A stretch of DNA of 64,000 bases from NCBI GenBank assembly GCA_030734395.1, contig JAUZTG010000003.1, positions 248,001 through 312,000 of the forward strand. The letters are read 5' to 3'. Each line of letters begins with the position of its first letter. The first letter of the stretch is position 1. Below the pieces are notes generated by a model. It saw nothing but the letters and a program-made list of their open reading frames with translations, searched no databases and was not told the origin of the DNA. This stretch comes from Sarocladium kiliense. Taxonomy: Eukaryota > Ascomycota > Sordariomycetes > Hypocreales > Sarocladiaceae. The position numbers and the translations under genes were made by a program. This document shows positions 12,401 through 23,283 of the stretch, piece after piece.

Positions 12401-15400
12401 ACGGCACAGCATTCCAGAGACTTATCCCAAGTCTGTTGCAATCACGTTCTCTCTATCGTAAGCGTAATGATCGGGGCACTACGGAGTACTCCGTACGGTA
12501 CTGATGCCTGGGAAGAGCGGTGTAGGTGGGTGGTCGCAAAAACAGTTTGCTTGTCTTAGACTATCTGGTGGGATTCACAAGCGCGTGGACCAAGTCGTGT
12601 TAGTGACCCATGGAATGGATCATGCTCCCAGCTTAAAGGGCGGAAGACTCAGTTTCTCGATGTGATGGAACAACAACAGCCAAGGCCGACCGAAACTAAG
12701 AGACTGTGAGTGTCTTACTCGTCACGTCAGATCGAGACATGCGTCCAGCAATTAAGCACCATCTATTATGGTACACCTGCAGGCGGACGGACCCTGCATC
12801 GAGTGCCGCAACTGCTGCAAGCCCAGGAACATACATGTCTTGGAGCTTCGACAACTTCGAGAGGTATTCCCAACTGACACGATACAGGCAATGTTAGGCA
12901 TGTGATGATTGGGAGCCCTGATGGCGATGGACACCATGAGAGCTACCTGCCCAGAATTTCAAAAGGCTAGGCTGTGGTTTGCCGCCTGGCTTGCCCCAGC
13001 CACCGTGGGCCAGGGTCTGGTGCGTTGGCAAGCTCGAGGCCAGTGAAGTGCCCCAACCTCCAAAACACCCAATTGACGTTAAGCACATGGCTTGGCCAGC
13101 AATGTCTCAAGACAGAGAGAAGGCATGATCGGAACCTCCGCGCCTTTGTTGCCTCGCGATATTGTACCCAGTGGTTGCGATTGGGACAATTCGAACCTGA
13201 CATCACTGACTAGCCGCGTTCTTGCGCAAAGTTCATTCTGCGCACACAGACCAGGTTTGGGCGGAGATCGACAAGGGTTGGAGTCGGGATGTCCAAACTG
13301 ATCGCCGTGGGGCAGTCTAACGGATATGGCTGACTGATGGTCTCCGGAGTCCCCGTATCACCTCTGGATCTTCGGATAGGCAGTGGTAGACTCGGGCCAA
13401 AGACTTGCCTGTCGCTTCACTACTTACCTTGCGTGTCCAGGCAAAGCATCCTCTCATGACATAGCCAGTCGTTTCAGCATTGTGGGAAAGAGGTATTTGC
13501 TGCCACCCCACCGCCGATGCGAGGTTTTTCTGACGGGACCCCAGCCACTTGCGCCAGATCCCGCGACTGCAGCGCTTTAGCGTATTCACATTGTGGGATG
13601 CCCCTGCTCCGTGCTCAAACCAGATGCTAATAGGCGTTGCGAAGCGGGCCCACCTGTGAAAACAGACGTGGTGGATTACGCATGGCCTGTCCGGTAGCTC
13701 TGGGTGCTTGACTTATGCCGTTCAACGACTTGAGAGCGCCAGGAGTTGGATAGCCTGGAGATGGCTGGCCTTAGATGGAGATCAAGGGTTACGATCTGTA
13801 TTCGGTCGTTGACTATTAGGTCGGGTTTCAAATTGACTGAAAGCTGATCCTAATCTGGAACTGTTATAGGGACGGCCGGAGCAATACATCCACCACGCGG
13901 AGGCCAAAGACGGCTAGATGCGTTTGGAGGTCTCAGTGGTACAACTGACCGCTGGTTGAATTCCCGAAGCACCTACTCCATGGCCGCCCACGATGCGGGC
14001 AACCTTCCTTTCCGTGGCCAAGAGTAAGTCATCGGAACGAAGCCAAGAAAACCTTTAGACGATATCATCGTGGCCTCCCATCATCAACGGCTTTGTCGTG
14101 CGTATATGCAAGTCGATATGTGCGTCCCCGGCACGCGTGCATGGGCACGCACCTCGCCTAGCCGCAACCCTCTGAAGAGCAACTAAGGGCAACAGCACCA
14201 GGAGAAGCAATAAGGCTGCACTAGGGCGTAGTCCACTCCATACTACTGGGGAAACGGTGGGTTCGGCATGGCGAGAGATGGTTCATGACCTGTACTTTTT
14301 AGACACATATGCACCAGACTTGGAGCAAGCATACGATTATTCGGCCATTCTGTGCTGGTCGTGGAGGCTCCGTTGCGCTTCGGCCGACATCGCGCAACGA
14401 ACACGGCAGGCTAGGGGGCGTGGGGCAGACCGGTTACCATACAACCCACCATCCCTCAATCCTTGTCAAGAGCCTGGGGAGGCTGGCCGCCATTTTGGGC
14501 CTCTGTTGCTGGCTCTCGACTCTTGCACCCCCGTCGCCCGAAGCGACCCATAGGAAGACGGGATCCTCTCTCAGCGGCCCCCCAATCGCACCCTGCCACC
14601 AGCGTTTGTTCCACCCACGGCTGTTTTGAGCCAGTCTTATTACAGCATCTTGACCCCTCCCACCTGGTTCTTTGTTGGGAGCAAGAGGGGGAAGACGATT
14701 AACCACACCCCGGTCGATGGCCTCGAAGAGAGAAACACCCGCTCTGTTCAGAGAGAGGCCCAACCACCCTGGCAAGCCACCGACTTTTAAGGCCACTTGG
14801 AGGATGAACCCAAGCCGTAGCCGGGACAAGGGAGAAAGTTGTCAGAACAGAGAGTTATGAGAAGCAATGGTACGGACGATGGTCCCTGCATGCTAAAAGC
14901 AACTTTGGCGTCAACTTTTTGAGGACCTGTTTTACTGAGAAAGGAAGAGTGCCAGAGCTAAGTCTGATAACGAAGGTGACTACGGAAAGCAAGAGGGTGT
15001 CGAAGCCAATTGAGGGAGACCAGTGGCCAAACGTGGTGAAGTGCTCCAAGGAAACGATTCTCAATCCCCCGGCGAGACGCTCGGTACCAAGCGAGCCATC
15101 TAGCCCTGGTTGAGGAGACGGGCTCAAGAGGGCTTGGGGCGCGAATTGGTTATGTGCAGTCAAGAGAAACAGACAGGAGACGAAGCCAGCCGCACGGTAC
15201 TGAACGATGGCTTCAACATCGTTGTCAATGCCCAGCAAGACAGTTCTATGAAATATGGTTCAGATGAAGCAACTTCTTAGAAAAAATCTGATAGGCAAAA
15301 GCCGCAGCACCCACGATGAGCACCAAGGCAAAATCGGTGAAGGATGCCGCCCACACAAGGTACGGGGATGAGGATGGCTCGTTGCCATAATCAATCGCGG

Positions 15401-15950
15401 GCAGACGATACTGGTGGCCCGAAATCGCAGAGGTTGGAGCGCCCCTGTCGTGTTGGCCAGCCTGGGCTTGACCTGGGTCCATTCCCCCTGGGATGGGAAG
15501 GTATCCGTCGCAAGGGCAGTACAGCCCCTCAAGGTACAGCCAAGGTAACGCAATCGGCCAGCAACTGGAGGTGGTGCGTGCATTGTTGGCGGCGAGCTGA
15601 GCGACGGGCGGGTTCGGGACCGTCACACCGTCCCTTGAGCTGGACAGTGGAGATACCTGGCCTGAGGTACTGAATCCAGGGCCGCTACCTGACCGTAGCT
15701 GGGCTCCTGGCACCGTGCCGCCCCCGGCTGTCCCCTGTTCCCCTGTCGGCGCGTGGGCGTCCTCTGTCTGTCTGTGTGTCCGTAGCCTGGTCGTCTGGCC
15801 TCGTCTCTTGTTCGCTTTCTGGCGACACGCCACTGTCAAAACAGACCGACTTCGATTCGAAGCGCGTTAGGGAGGTGAAAGAGCGAGAAACAGAGAGACA
15901 GAGCAAGTCAGAGATGACGGCTACGGTCACTCCCGTCACTGCTGGCACCA
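6429..15950. other. Long gene-poor interval upstream of stuA
   Basis: About 9.5 kb with no recognisable protein domain, spliced gene, RNA gene or transposase. Many short open frames exist on both strands, but they are of a length expected by chance at this balanced GC content and none looks conserved. Base composition is not strongly AT-biased, so the tract does not look like a RIP-degraded repeat. It holds one perfect 16-bp palindrome (12480..12495). Being upstream of a developmental regulator with a long leader, part of it may be promoter or non-coding transcript. Confidence 0.5.
12480..12495. repeat. Perfect 16-bp palindrome with CGG-N6-CCG core
   Basis: TACGGAGTACTCCGTA reads the same on both strands. 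Its core CGG-AGTACT-CCG has the inverted CGG-N6-CCG layout bound by some dimeric Zn2Cys6 factors (the Ppr1/UaY type of spacing). It lies about 5 kb upstream of the StuA coding start. Binding is inference only. Confidence 0.5.
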
Positions 15951-17545
15951 CTATCGTCGTTTCGCTGGCCATCACCTCACCTCACCTCACCTCACCTCAC
16001 ACTCCCCCCATCCCATGCTCCCTTCCATCCACCGCCCACACGCCCATGCCTCACGCCCTCCTCCACCAGCACCACCACACACCTCACCTCACCTACGAAC
16101 CGACCTAACCACCACCACCACCACCCAGTGCACCACTACCTCTACCACTACGGAGTACCACTACCATAACTACCACCACCACCGAAAACAAAACCTTGCC
16201 CAGCACAGGCTTCTTTTACTCCTCTTCTCCCATCTTCACGTCCTTCCGCCGACCTCCTCTTTTTTCTTCCCTTCCAGGCTCGCCTAAGGAGAAAAAGAAA
16301 GCGGCGAGGAAGCAGGTGAGTCCTAATGTCCTCTCTCAACCCTCTCCTCATTCAATGCCTTCGCTTGCCTTCTCCTCATCTCTTTGCGCCCATTCCCCGC
16401 CTATTCCTGCGTCCCAGTGTGTGTGAGGCAGCTTGCTTGCTCGCTTGCTTGAAGAAGCGTTGAAAGACAAGAGGACCAGCCCTGGTCCTTCCGTCCTGCA
16501 GTCTTGTGCATTACTCGACCCCATCTCTCCATCTTTTCCCTCCTCTTTCGTCCCTCCTCTCCTGCACTGCCTGCGCCTTGTGCTTAACCCCTCCCACTAC
16601 ACCCGCCATCGCCAACGCACCTACTAACATCTGCATTGCAGTAGTGGGAGCTCCTTACCACTACCACTGGCACTCGCTCTTTGCAAATCATCCATACTCG
16701 ACAACGCATCTTCACATTCCTCGAGCGCTGCTTGTAGCTGTTTGTTCGTTGCGTCCAGCATTTGCGATTGCCCTTGGCTTCTTTCGTCGCCGCATCTCGT
16801 CCCTGTCCAGCCTCCCGTCCGTGTCGCTCGCTGTCCTGCACTGCACTGCGTTGCGCCCACCGACTTTCTCGGCCGAGTACCTCCACACAAAACCTCTGCT
16901 CGACAAGTTGCTTTGCAACCTCGATTTGGCTGGTTACGGTCTCCCCGAGTCTCCAAGCATTTCACGACTGGCACGATTGCATTGAATGTCCTTTACGATT
17001 TCTACGTCTACGATCGTCCCGACGCTTCTGCACACCAACCTCGCCATCTGCCTCTCTAGGTAAACGGGTAAAGCTGGAGACGGCACAACTCGCATCACAA
17101 GCCTGCAGCAACTGTCTATACTGTCCATTGGATTGGCAGTATCCCAAGTGTTTGCAATCGTACTACTGGCCTCCCGCCCCTTGACGAACTGTATCTCCCA
17201 TCGTGGAGAGTTCGTGTCTGAACCGTGAAGCTGGATCTGCCGTCGATCTCACAGGTGCAAACCCGAGGCTTGGATAACGTGCCCTTCTCCGACCCCTTCT
17301 TGCGCCCGTCGTACATGCCCGGTGAGAGGCTGCCTTCCCTCGCATCCCTCCCGCCAGGACAGGCATACTCGCCAGGCACTTCTTCGCCTCGGGTCAGCTC
17401 CATAGCCTCTTCCAACGGGTCCCACGCCGAATCACAGTCCTCCTATACCTCGGCGCCGTCTTCCCTTGGGCCTAAAACCCCTTCTCCTACCTTCCCGGCC
17501 CACGCAATCACCGGCCCAACAACCACGATTGCCACCTACGACGCC
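15951..17545 (+). promoter_or_regulatory. Pyrimidine-rich 5' leader/promoter of stuA with candidate leader intron and upstream ORF
   Basis: The region is C/T-rich, as in many fungal promoters and leaders. A candidate leader intron runs 16316..16641: donor GTGAGT, a perfect TACTAAC branch sequence at 16622..16628 and acceptor TGCAG. An upstream ORF at 16986..17063 (ATG, 25 codons, TAA) lies between that acceptor and the main start. An in-frame stop at 17219..17221 ends the frame upstream; from 17222 the StuA frame stays open, with the first in-frame ATG at 17315. In Aspergillus nidulans stuA is known to have long complex leaders with upstream ORFs; the same layout here is inference until transcripts are mapped. 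Confidence 0.5.
15973..16000. repeat. CACCT pentanucleotide tandem repeat
   Basis: About five head-to-tail CACCT units. A further short run of CACCT units is near 16081..16096 and a CCA/ACC triplet run at about 16109..16130. Simple-sequence tract in the stuA leader region. Confidence 0.8.
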
Positions 17546-19582
17546 ATGAATCAGGGCCAGCCAGACATGTACTACCAGCACATGTCCGCGCCGCAGCCGC
17601 ACACTCCCCAACCAGTGACTTCAGGTGCCATGAGCCATTATCCCCAGCAACAACCGCAGTTACTGCATCCGGGCCCGTCGCAGTACGGTCACCCACCACC
17701 CTACAACAGCTATGGTTACACCAATGGCTTGACCTCACCACCCGCTGCGCAGCAAGTACCACAGCCAAATGTTCTCCCCCTTCCTGGCGGCAATGCCCAG
17801 GGCGGCGTTCAACACTCTTATAGTGGTTATGACACAACGGGGCAGGTTTCACCTGCTGGAATGAAGCCTCGCGTGACTGCCACATTGTGGGAGGATGAAG
17901 GGAGTTTATGTTTCCAGGTTGAGGCTCGCGGCATTTGCGTCGCCCGAAGAGAAGGTAGGCACGATTCCTTGATACTAGTTCTCAGGGACCCTACTAATAA
18001 TGCGCGCGCAGACAACCACATGATTAACGGCACAAAGCTGTTGAACGTCGCTGGCATGACCAGAGGTCGCCGCGACGGCATCTTGAAAAGTGAAAAGGTC
18101 CGGCACGTGGTGAAGATTGGACCCATGCACTTGAAGGGCGTTTGGTATGTTCCTTTTTTGGGGGGCTTTTAGCGTGTGACTTTTGATGCTGAGACGTAAG
18201 ACAGGATTCCCTATGACCGCGCTCTTGAATTTGCGAACAAGGAGAAAATCACGGAGCTTCTATACCCTCTTTTTGTTCACAACATCGGCACTCTGCTCTA
18301 TCATCCCACGAACCAGAGCCGGACGAGCCAGGTCATGGCTGCCGCGGAGAGACGCAAGCATGACCAAGGCCAAATTCGCAATGGCCCTGGCCTTCCATCC
18401 ATGCCCCAGCAAGGCACACCTCAACCGCACTCTCAGCAGCCTCCCCAGCAGCCTCACCAGCCTATGGCTCTACCGGGACCGCAGCAGCCATTGCTTAACA
18501 ACAATGTCCCTCGCCCGTCCCTCGACAGGGCACATACTTTCCCAACCCCTCCTACGAGTGCGTCGAGCGGAGTGATGCCGAACATGGGGAGCTCTGACCA
18601 CTTCAACTGGCAGGCTCAGGGAATGAACGGACCCCAAGGTACTTACCCAATACCCCTTGATACTGCCTCAAGCAACAGTCGCTCAATGCCAATGACTCCA
18701 GCCACTACACCCCCTGGCTCTGCTGTTCAGTCTATGCAGCCGTACTCTGCAGGCGGACAGAACTACGCCGACGGCTCGCGTCAGATCTACAGCGCGCCTT
18801 CGTCTCAACCATCGCCGTACCAGTCCACTGCTCCCCCTCCCCAAGACCGCATGTACAGCCAAAATGGCTCGTACCCTAAGACCGAGATGGGTCCTCCTTC
18901 CAACCGCCCTTCAGTCAGTGGACCCTCAAGCGATCAACAGGATGGCAAGCCTGCGAACGGCGTCCTGCCCTCAGAACAGGGCAGCCAGCCTCATGGAGAG
19001 GAGGAGGGCGATCACGAGCATGGGCAGGAGTATACCCATGACAGTGCTTATGATACTCAGCGTGCTCCTTACAACTATACTGCTCCTGGCGTCGGTGCTC
19101 TGGCTGCCGAGAGCAACGTCCAGTCAGAAATGAACGGCTCCCCCAACCACCATCCTTCATCTGGACGAGCAACGCCCAGGACTACGGCACCTCAACAGCC
19201 ATACTATCCTCAGCACGGTGGTTACAACACTCCTCCCCGCGTTCAACAAACCTCAAGCTCCCTTTATAACGTCATGAGCAACGACCGTGCCCCAGCGAAC
19301 GGCGCCAGCGGTAACGATGTTTACGCCTCCCAGGGCGATATGTCGCAGCCAATGTCAAATGGCTATGCCCCCCAACCTCTCTTGAACGGAAACAGTGGGG
19401 CAATGAAGCGTGGTCGTGAGGACGAGGATGAGATTCCTCGCCCTGGTAGCGGTGGCCCCGGATCAATGGGCGCTATGGATCTCAAGCGTCGTAAAACGAT
19501 GATGGAGAGCTCAGTTGCCGCCCCAGCCTACGATGCCATGAGCCGACCAGCATCGGCTGTGACTGCTCCCCGAAGGCGATGA
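17546..19582 (+). CDS. stuA: APSES transcription factor StuA (cell pattern formation)
   Basis: Nuclear bHLH-like APSES factor that controls conidiophore and other developmental patterning in ascomycetes. Exons 17546..17954, 18012..18144 and 18205..19582 give 639 residues; introns are 57 and 60 nt. Residues about 107-215 form the APSES DNA-binding domain: seen are KPRVTATLWEDEGSLCFQVE, NHMINGTKLLNVAGMTRGRR and KIGPMHLKGVWIPYDRALEF, the last restored by splicing. The N-terminus is Q/P/Y-rich; the C-terminal two thirds is low-complexity P/S/Q, with SLDRAHTFPTPPTSASS typical of Sordariomycete StuA and a basic LKRRKTM near the end as a likely nuclear signal. I chose the ATG at 17546 because MNQ...MYY resembles StuA starts elsewhere. 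An in-frame ATG at 17315 would add 77 residues. Length agrees with the family (about 600-650). Confidence 0.95.
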
Positions 19583-20867
19583 GCCTAGGCATCGTGATGG
19601 AACCAGTCAAGCCAACTCAGCGCCAAACTACCCTTGCACATGGTGCTCATAGCGATCATACGTTGGGCAGTCGTCCTACGAGCCTGCTAGACCGCTTCAC
19701 CTTGAATCGTGACCTATTGGTCATTACACTCCTTCACTTCTCTTACTATCGATCTCCTTCCGCCCCTCGACTTGGCTTATCTTGACATTTCCTTTACACT
19801 TGACTTCTTATTTCTTTTTCACGGATTCACGGAGACTCATCGGCACGAACGCGGCCCGAAGAAACGCTGACGAGCTATTATGACCGATGACTGGATGCAC
19901 TGTTGGGCATCATAACATGTCGATGTTCATGGTTCATGAGGAACGCCATGATGGAGGGGGCATTAATCCTTTTTTGATTGAATGAAGAACCCGAACTCTG
20001 CGACACTCTGCCGCCATGCATTGTCGATCGAATTGCATTTCGAGATTCACAGCGGACAGCACAGCCTGTAATGTTTCCCAGGCTGGGAGTGTGTACGAGC
20101 GTAGCGAACGAACCGCTGCCCTTGCAGCTCTTGTCGCGCACGATGCGTTGCACCATCCCATCCCTGGGGCTTTTTCGATGGGAGGCTTTCCTGACTCAAC
20201 TCGAGCGAGGATGAAAAGGAGGATAAGGCAAAAGGGAGAGACTTGCCTGGGCACCTGTTGTTCACATTGTTTTGTCTCTGTCGCTGAACTTCTTCACTCT
20301 GATGACGACTTTATGACTCTCTGACTGAAACTTCTTTTCTGCTTCTAAAAGCGACCGAAGGTATTTTGGTACGCTGGACGGTTGACTTATTAGGATAACG
20401 ATTTACGATTTTGGGAAATAAAAAAGCTGTTTATACAAAGAATATCCCAGACCCGTGTGTGTGCATGTCGTGGCTGGCGGGAAAGTGCAGAGAATAGTGC
20501 ATCAGGAACCACGGAGGCCCTTTTACTTGACCAACCACGTTGAATATTATTGGAGGAGAAGCAAAGGAACCGGCCTTCAAAGTAAGATGATTGGCTTTGA
20601 ATTCTCCCCGTTCCAATAACGTCAGATCCCAGGATGGAGACCGAGTCTGCTCATGGGGTCGAGACACCCGTCACGTGGCGGTTGCCCGGCAACGGCTGAC
20701 AGCTCGCTCTCCATTCGTTCGCTGTGGAACAAACACACCCAACAGTGAAACAACCACACTGCATTCTTTGTTTCTCTCCTTGGGACATTGATGTCTTCTA
20801 TCTCCCAATCGCGCCTCTTTACCTTTCTTCTTGCTGCGACTTTTATGAGATAAGCGATCCAAACACT
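19583..20867. other. Intergenic region after stuA
   Basis: Contains the 3' untranslated region of stuA and the promoter of the coiled-coil gene. It is AT-richer than the flanking coding DNA near 20390..20470. No gene is recognised. Confidence 0.6.
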
Positions 20868-22958
20868 ATGACCTCGCCGCTTGCACCAGTGCAAGAGGGG
20901 GCCCTTAACAACTCGACGCCTTCTGCTGCTGCGACTACACGCTACGAAGACTACGAGGTCCGGACGTATACTACGACGGAGATGATGGTTGAGAAGCACG
21001 ACGAGATGGACGATTCATCGCCTTTTGTGTCCTGCGTCAACGATACGCAGCTGAGTATGGGCCAGGAAAACATTTCGCCATCGAAGGCGCGGCACTCTCG
21101 TGTGCTCTCTGGAGCAGAGTTATCTCCACTGAAGATCCTATCTGCCGACCGAGGCTCTATGAGGTCACCAGAGCGGTCTTCTTCTTCTGCATCTTCCCGC
21201 AGCCCTCGGAAAATGTCGCCGGTCAAACGGTTCCCTGTTAAAGTCAGTGGATCGCATGATCCGATTGTCGACATGGGCGCGCCGGAGCAGGGCAAGAAGA
21301 TGGACCTTGATGATGCGATGCGGGAGAACGAAGGTCTCAAGAAGGCAATCGAGATCTTTGAGGATGAGCAGAGCGCCATGGACGTGGACGACGCGGGTGC
21401 AGATAAGGCGATGATGGATGTGGATGATCACGATGATGAGGCTGCTGCACCAGATGACACTCTTGTGAGCACTTTCAGCACTTTCTCCGCGGTGCCGAGT
21501 GGCCCCATGTTCTCGAAATACGGACCTAGCCCTGCGAAGCTCTCGGTAGCTGGAGGCTTGACTCCCAGAGGCCGACCTGATCCTTCCCCGTCACGGACGC
21601 CTCGCACCAACACCGCCAGGCACGAATCGGCAAACAACACGATCAATCTGCTCATGGACTTCACCGAGCAGATGAGAAATCCTCAGAGGTCACCAGCCAA
21701 GCGTGGCACTCTCTCCCCATCTCGGACTACGCCAAACATGTCCTCCACGCCAGGCAGGACCTACAATAACCTTATCGACTTTGACCTTCCCCCAATGCCG
21801 ACGCCACGAAGCGTACCATCCATCACACCTCGAGAGCTCGAGTCCCTCAAGTCCAGCTTTCTCTCCGAAATCAGCTCCCTCAAAGCCAGTCTTAGCGGGA
21901 AGGAAGCTGAAGTACACTCCCTGAAGACTGCCGTTGGCGACGCTGAAAAGCGTGTTGGAGAGTCAATGGAGCAGCTGCGTGAGGAACGTGCCCAGAAAGA
22001 GCAGCTTGTTGCCGAGAAAGAGGACTGGGAGGCCAGAGGGCGGGAAGTTGAAGGCGTGCTGAGGAAGGTGAAGGAGGAGATTGTCATGGGACAGCGGGAA
22101 AGGGAAGAGCTGGAGAGGAAGCTGGACGAGAGCGAGAAAAGGAGAGAGGCTGCGGAGATGCTGCACCAGGAGGCGGAGAGTAAGATGGCGGGAATGCGTG
22201 CTGGGAAAGACATCGACAGCAAAGCCTCCCCCGAGAAGACCAAGAACAGCCCCGGCGCAAACACGTCAACCCGCGATGTCGAAGTTGCCGTCGAGCGTGT
22301 TGCGCGCGAACTCCACGGTCTTTACAAGAGCAAACACGAGACCAAAGTCGCTGCTCTCAAGAAATCGTACGAGGCGCGCTGGGAGAAGAAGATTCGCGAA
22401 CTCGAACACCGCATCGAGGATCTCAGTGAGGAGAACGACAGGCTTCGGATCGGCCGTGACAACACCCTTACAAAGGTTAGCCCTGGCGAGGCGGACGCTG
22501 AAGAGCGGAAACTGCAGGCTGCGAAAGACGGTGCGGCGATCAAGGAGCTGGAGGCCGATGTGCAACGGCTGGAGGCTGTTGTGGGAACCGTTCAGCGCGA
22601 CAACGAGGATCTGAGAGTCATGCTTGAAAGAGAGAGAGTAGAGAAGGGGGAGCTGGTCCAGCTTGCGGAAGAGATGATGAGCATGCAAAGTTTCGTCGGT
22701 GGTGCTTCCACCGCAGCTGTCACACCTGCACCTGCTAGAAGGAGGACCATGCAGGAGAACCAACCTCCTGCTTCAGCATCGCACAGCGAGTTCAAGACTC
22801 CCAGGGCACGGACGTCGGGAATCAAGGCTCCGGGAACGGGGTTGAGAGCGCCGCTTGAGAGGACGAAGAGTGGTGGTGGTGCGTTGCCGAGGCCGGGGAG
22901 GAGTGGGATTATGAACTCTATTGAGCAGATGGGGAGTTATAGGAGGAGGGGGGAGTGA
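20868..22958 (+). CDS. Long coiled-coil protein with many proline-directed phosphosites, possibly spindle-pole/TACC-like
   Basis: Single-exon gene of 696 residues from the first ATG in frame (20868). The N-terminal half is acidic and disordered, with many S/T-P sites and basic SPxK motifs (for example SPSKARHSR, SPRKMSPVKRFPVKV), and a repeated MDVDD motif. From about residue 320 on it becomes heptad-like: ITPRELESLKSSFLSEISSLK, then a long E/K/R-rich coil, and a conserved-looking block RELHGLYKSKHETKVAALKK followed by more coil. The C-terminal 70 residues are basic and disordered. Such a layout fits a CDK-regulated microtubule-organising or septation protein (fungal TACC/Alp7 or a similar spindle-pole component). 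I do not recognise a specific orthologue, so the role is inference; the coding call is firm. Confidence 0.8.
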   Translation: MTSPLAPVQEGALNNSTPSAAATTRYEDYEVRTYTTTEMMVEKHDEMDDSSPFVSCVNDTQLSMGQENISPSKARHSRVLSGAELSPLKILSADRGSMRSPERSSSSASSRSPRKMSPVKRFPVKVSGSHDPIVDMGAPEQGKKMDLDDAMRENEGLKKAIEIFEDEQSAMDVDDAGADKAMMDVDDHDDEAAAPDDTLVSTFSTFSAVPSGPMFSKYGPSPAKLSVAGGLTPRGRPDPSPSRTPRTNTARHESANNTINLLMDFTEQMRNPQRSPAKRGTLSPSRTTPNMSSTPGRTYNNLIDFDLPPMPTPRSVPSITPRELESLKSSFLSEISSLKASLSGKEAEVHSLKTAVGDAEKRVGESMEQLREERAQKEQLVAEKEDWEARGREVEGVLRKVKEEIVMGQREREELERKLDESEKRREAAEMLHQEAESKMAGMRAGKDIDSKASPEKTKNSPGANTSTRDVEVAVERVARELHGLYKSKHETKVAALKKSYEARWEKKIRELEHRIEDLSEENDRLRIGRDNTLTKVSPGEADAEERKLQAAKDGAAIKELEADVQRLEAVVGTVQRDNEDLRVMLERERVEKGELVQLAEEMMSMQSFVGGASTAAVTPAPARRRTMQENQPPASASHSEFKTPRARTSGIKAPGTGLRAPLERTKSGGGALPRPGRSGIMNSIEQMGSYRRRGE

Positions 22959-23283
22959 AGAGTGGTGATGGGTGGGCTTGTGTATGAGTGAGATGCTTTG
23001 GATTCGGATGGGGCGTAAAGGCATGATTCTCGATTCGTATCATTGCGAGCTTTCTCTTGTTTTCTGCCCTATCTTCACGAGGGCTAACGTCATGACATGG
23101 TTTGCACGATTGAAATAGAGTGGTTGTATGGTGATACGAAGACTGAAATGCTTTGCTTCGAGAATTGGTATCGTATCGCGTGAGCGTCTAGCTACATGTG
23201 AACAATCTGCATACTCCCATCTCCTGACTGTGACCATGATCCTTTTCTCATCAATTCGTCAATAATCTCCGCAAACTAAATCA

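Noticed and set aside
9590..14140. Matches to the StuA response element (WCGCGWNM) upstream of stuA, e.g. near 9594, 13156 and 14133, suggesting autoregulation
   Set aside because: The motif is so short that about ten matches are expected by chance in 10 kb on two strands; the number seen is no enrichment.
6429..15950. RIP-mutated transposon remnant
   Set aside because: No AT bias, TpA excess or transposase/reverse-transcriptase fragments are apparent by eye; a dinucleotide RIP index would decide.
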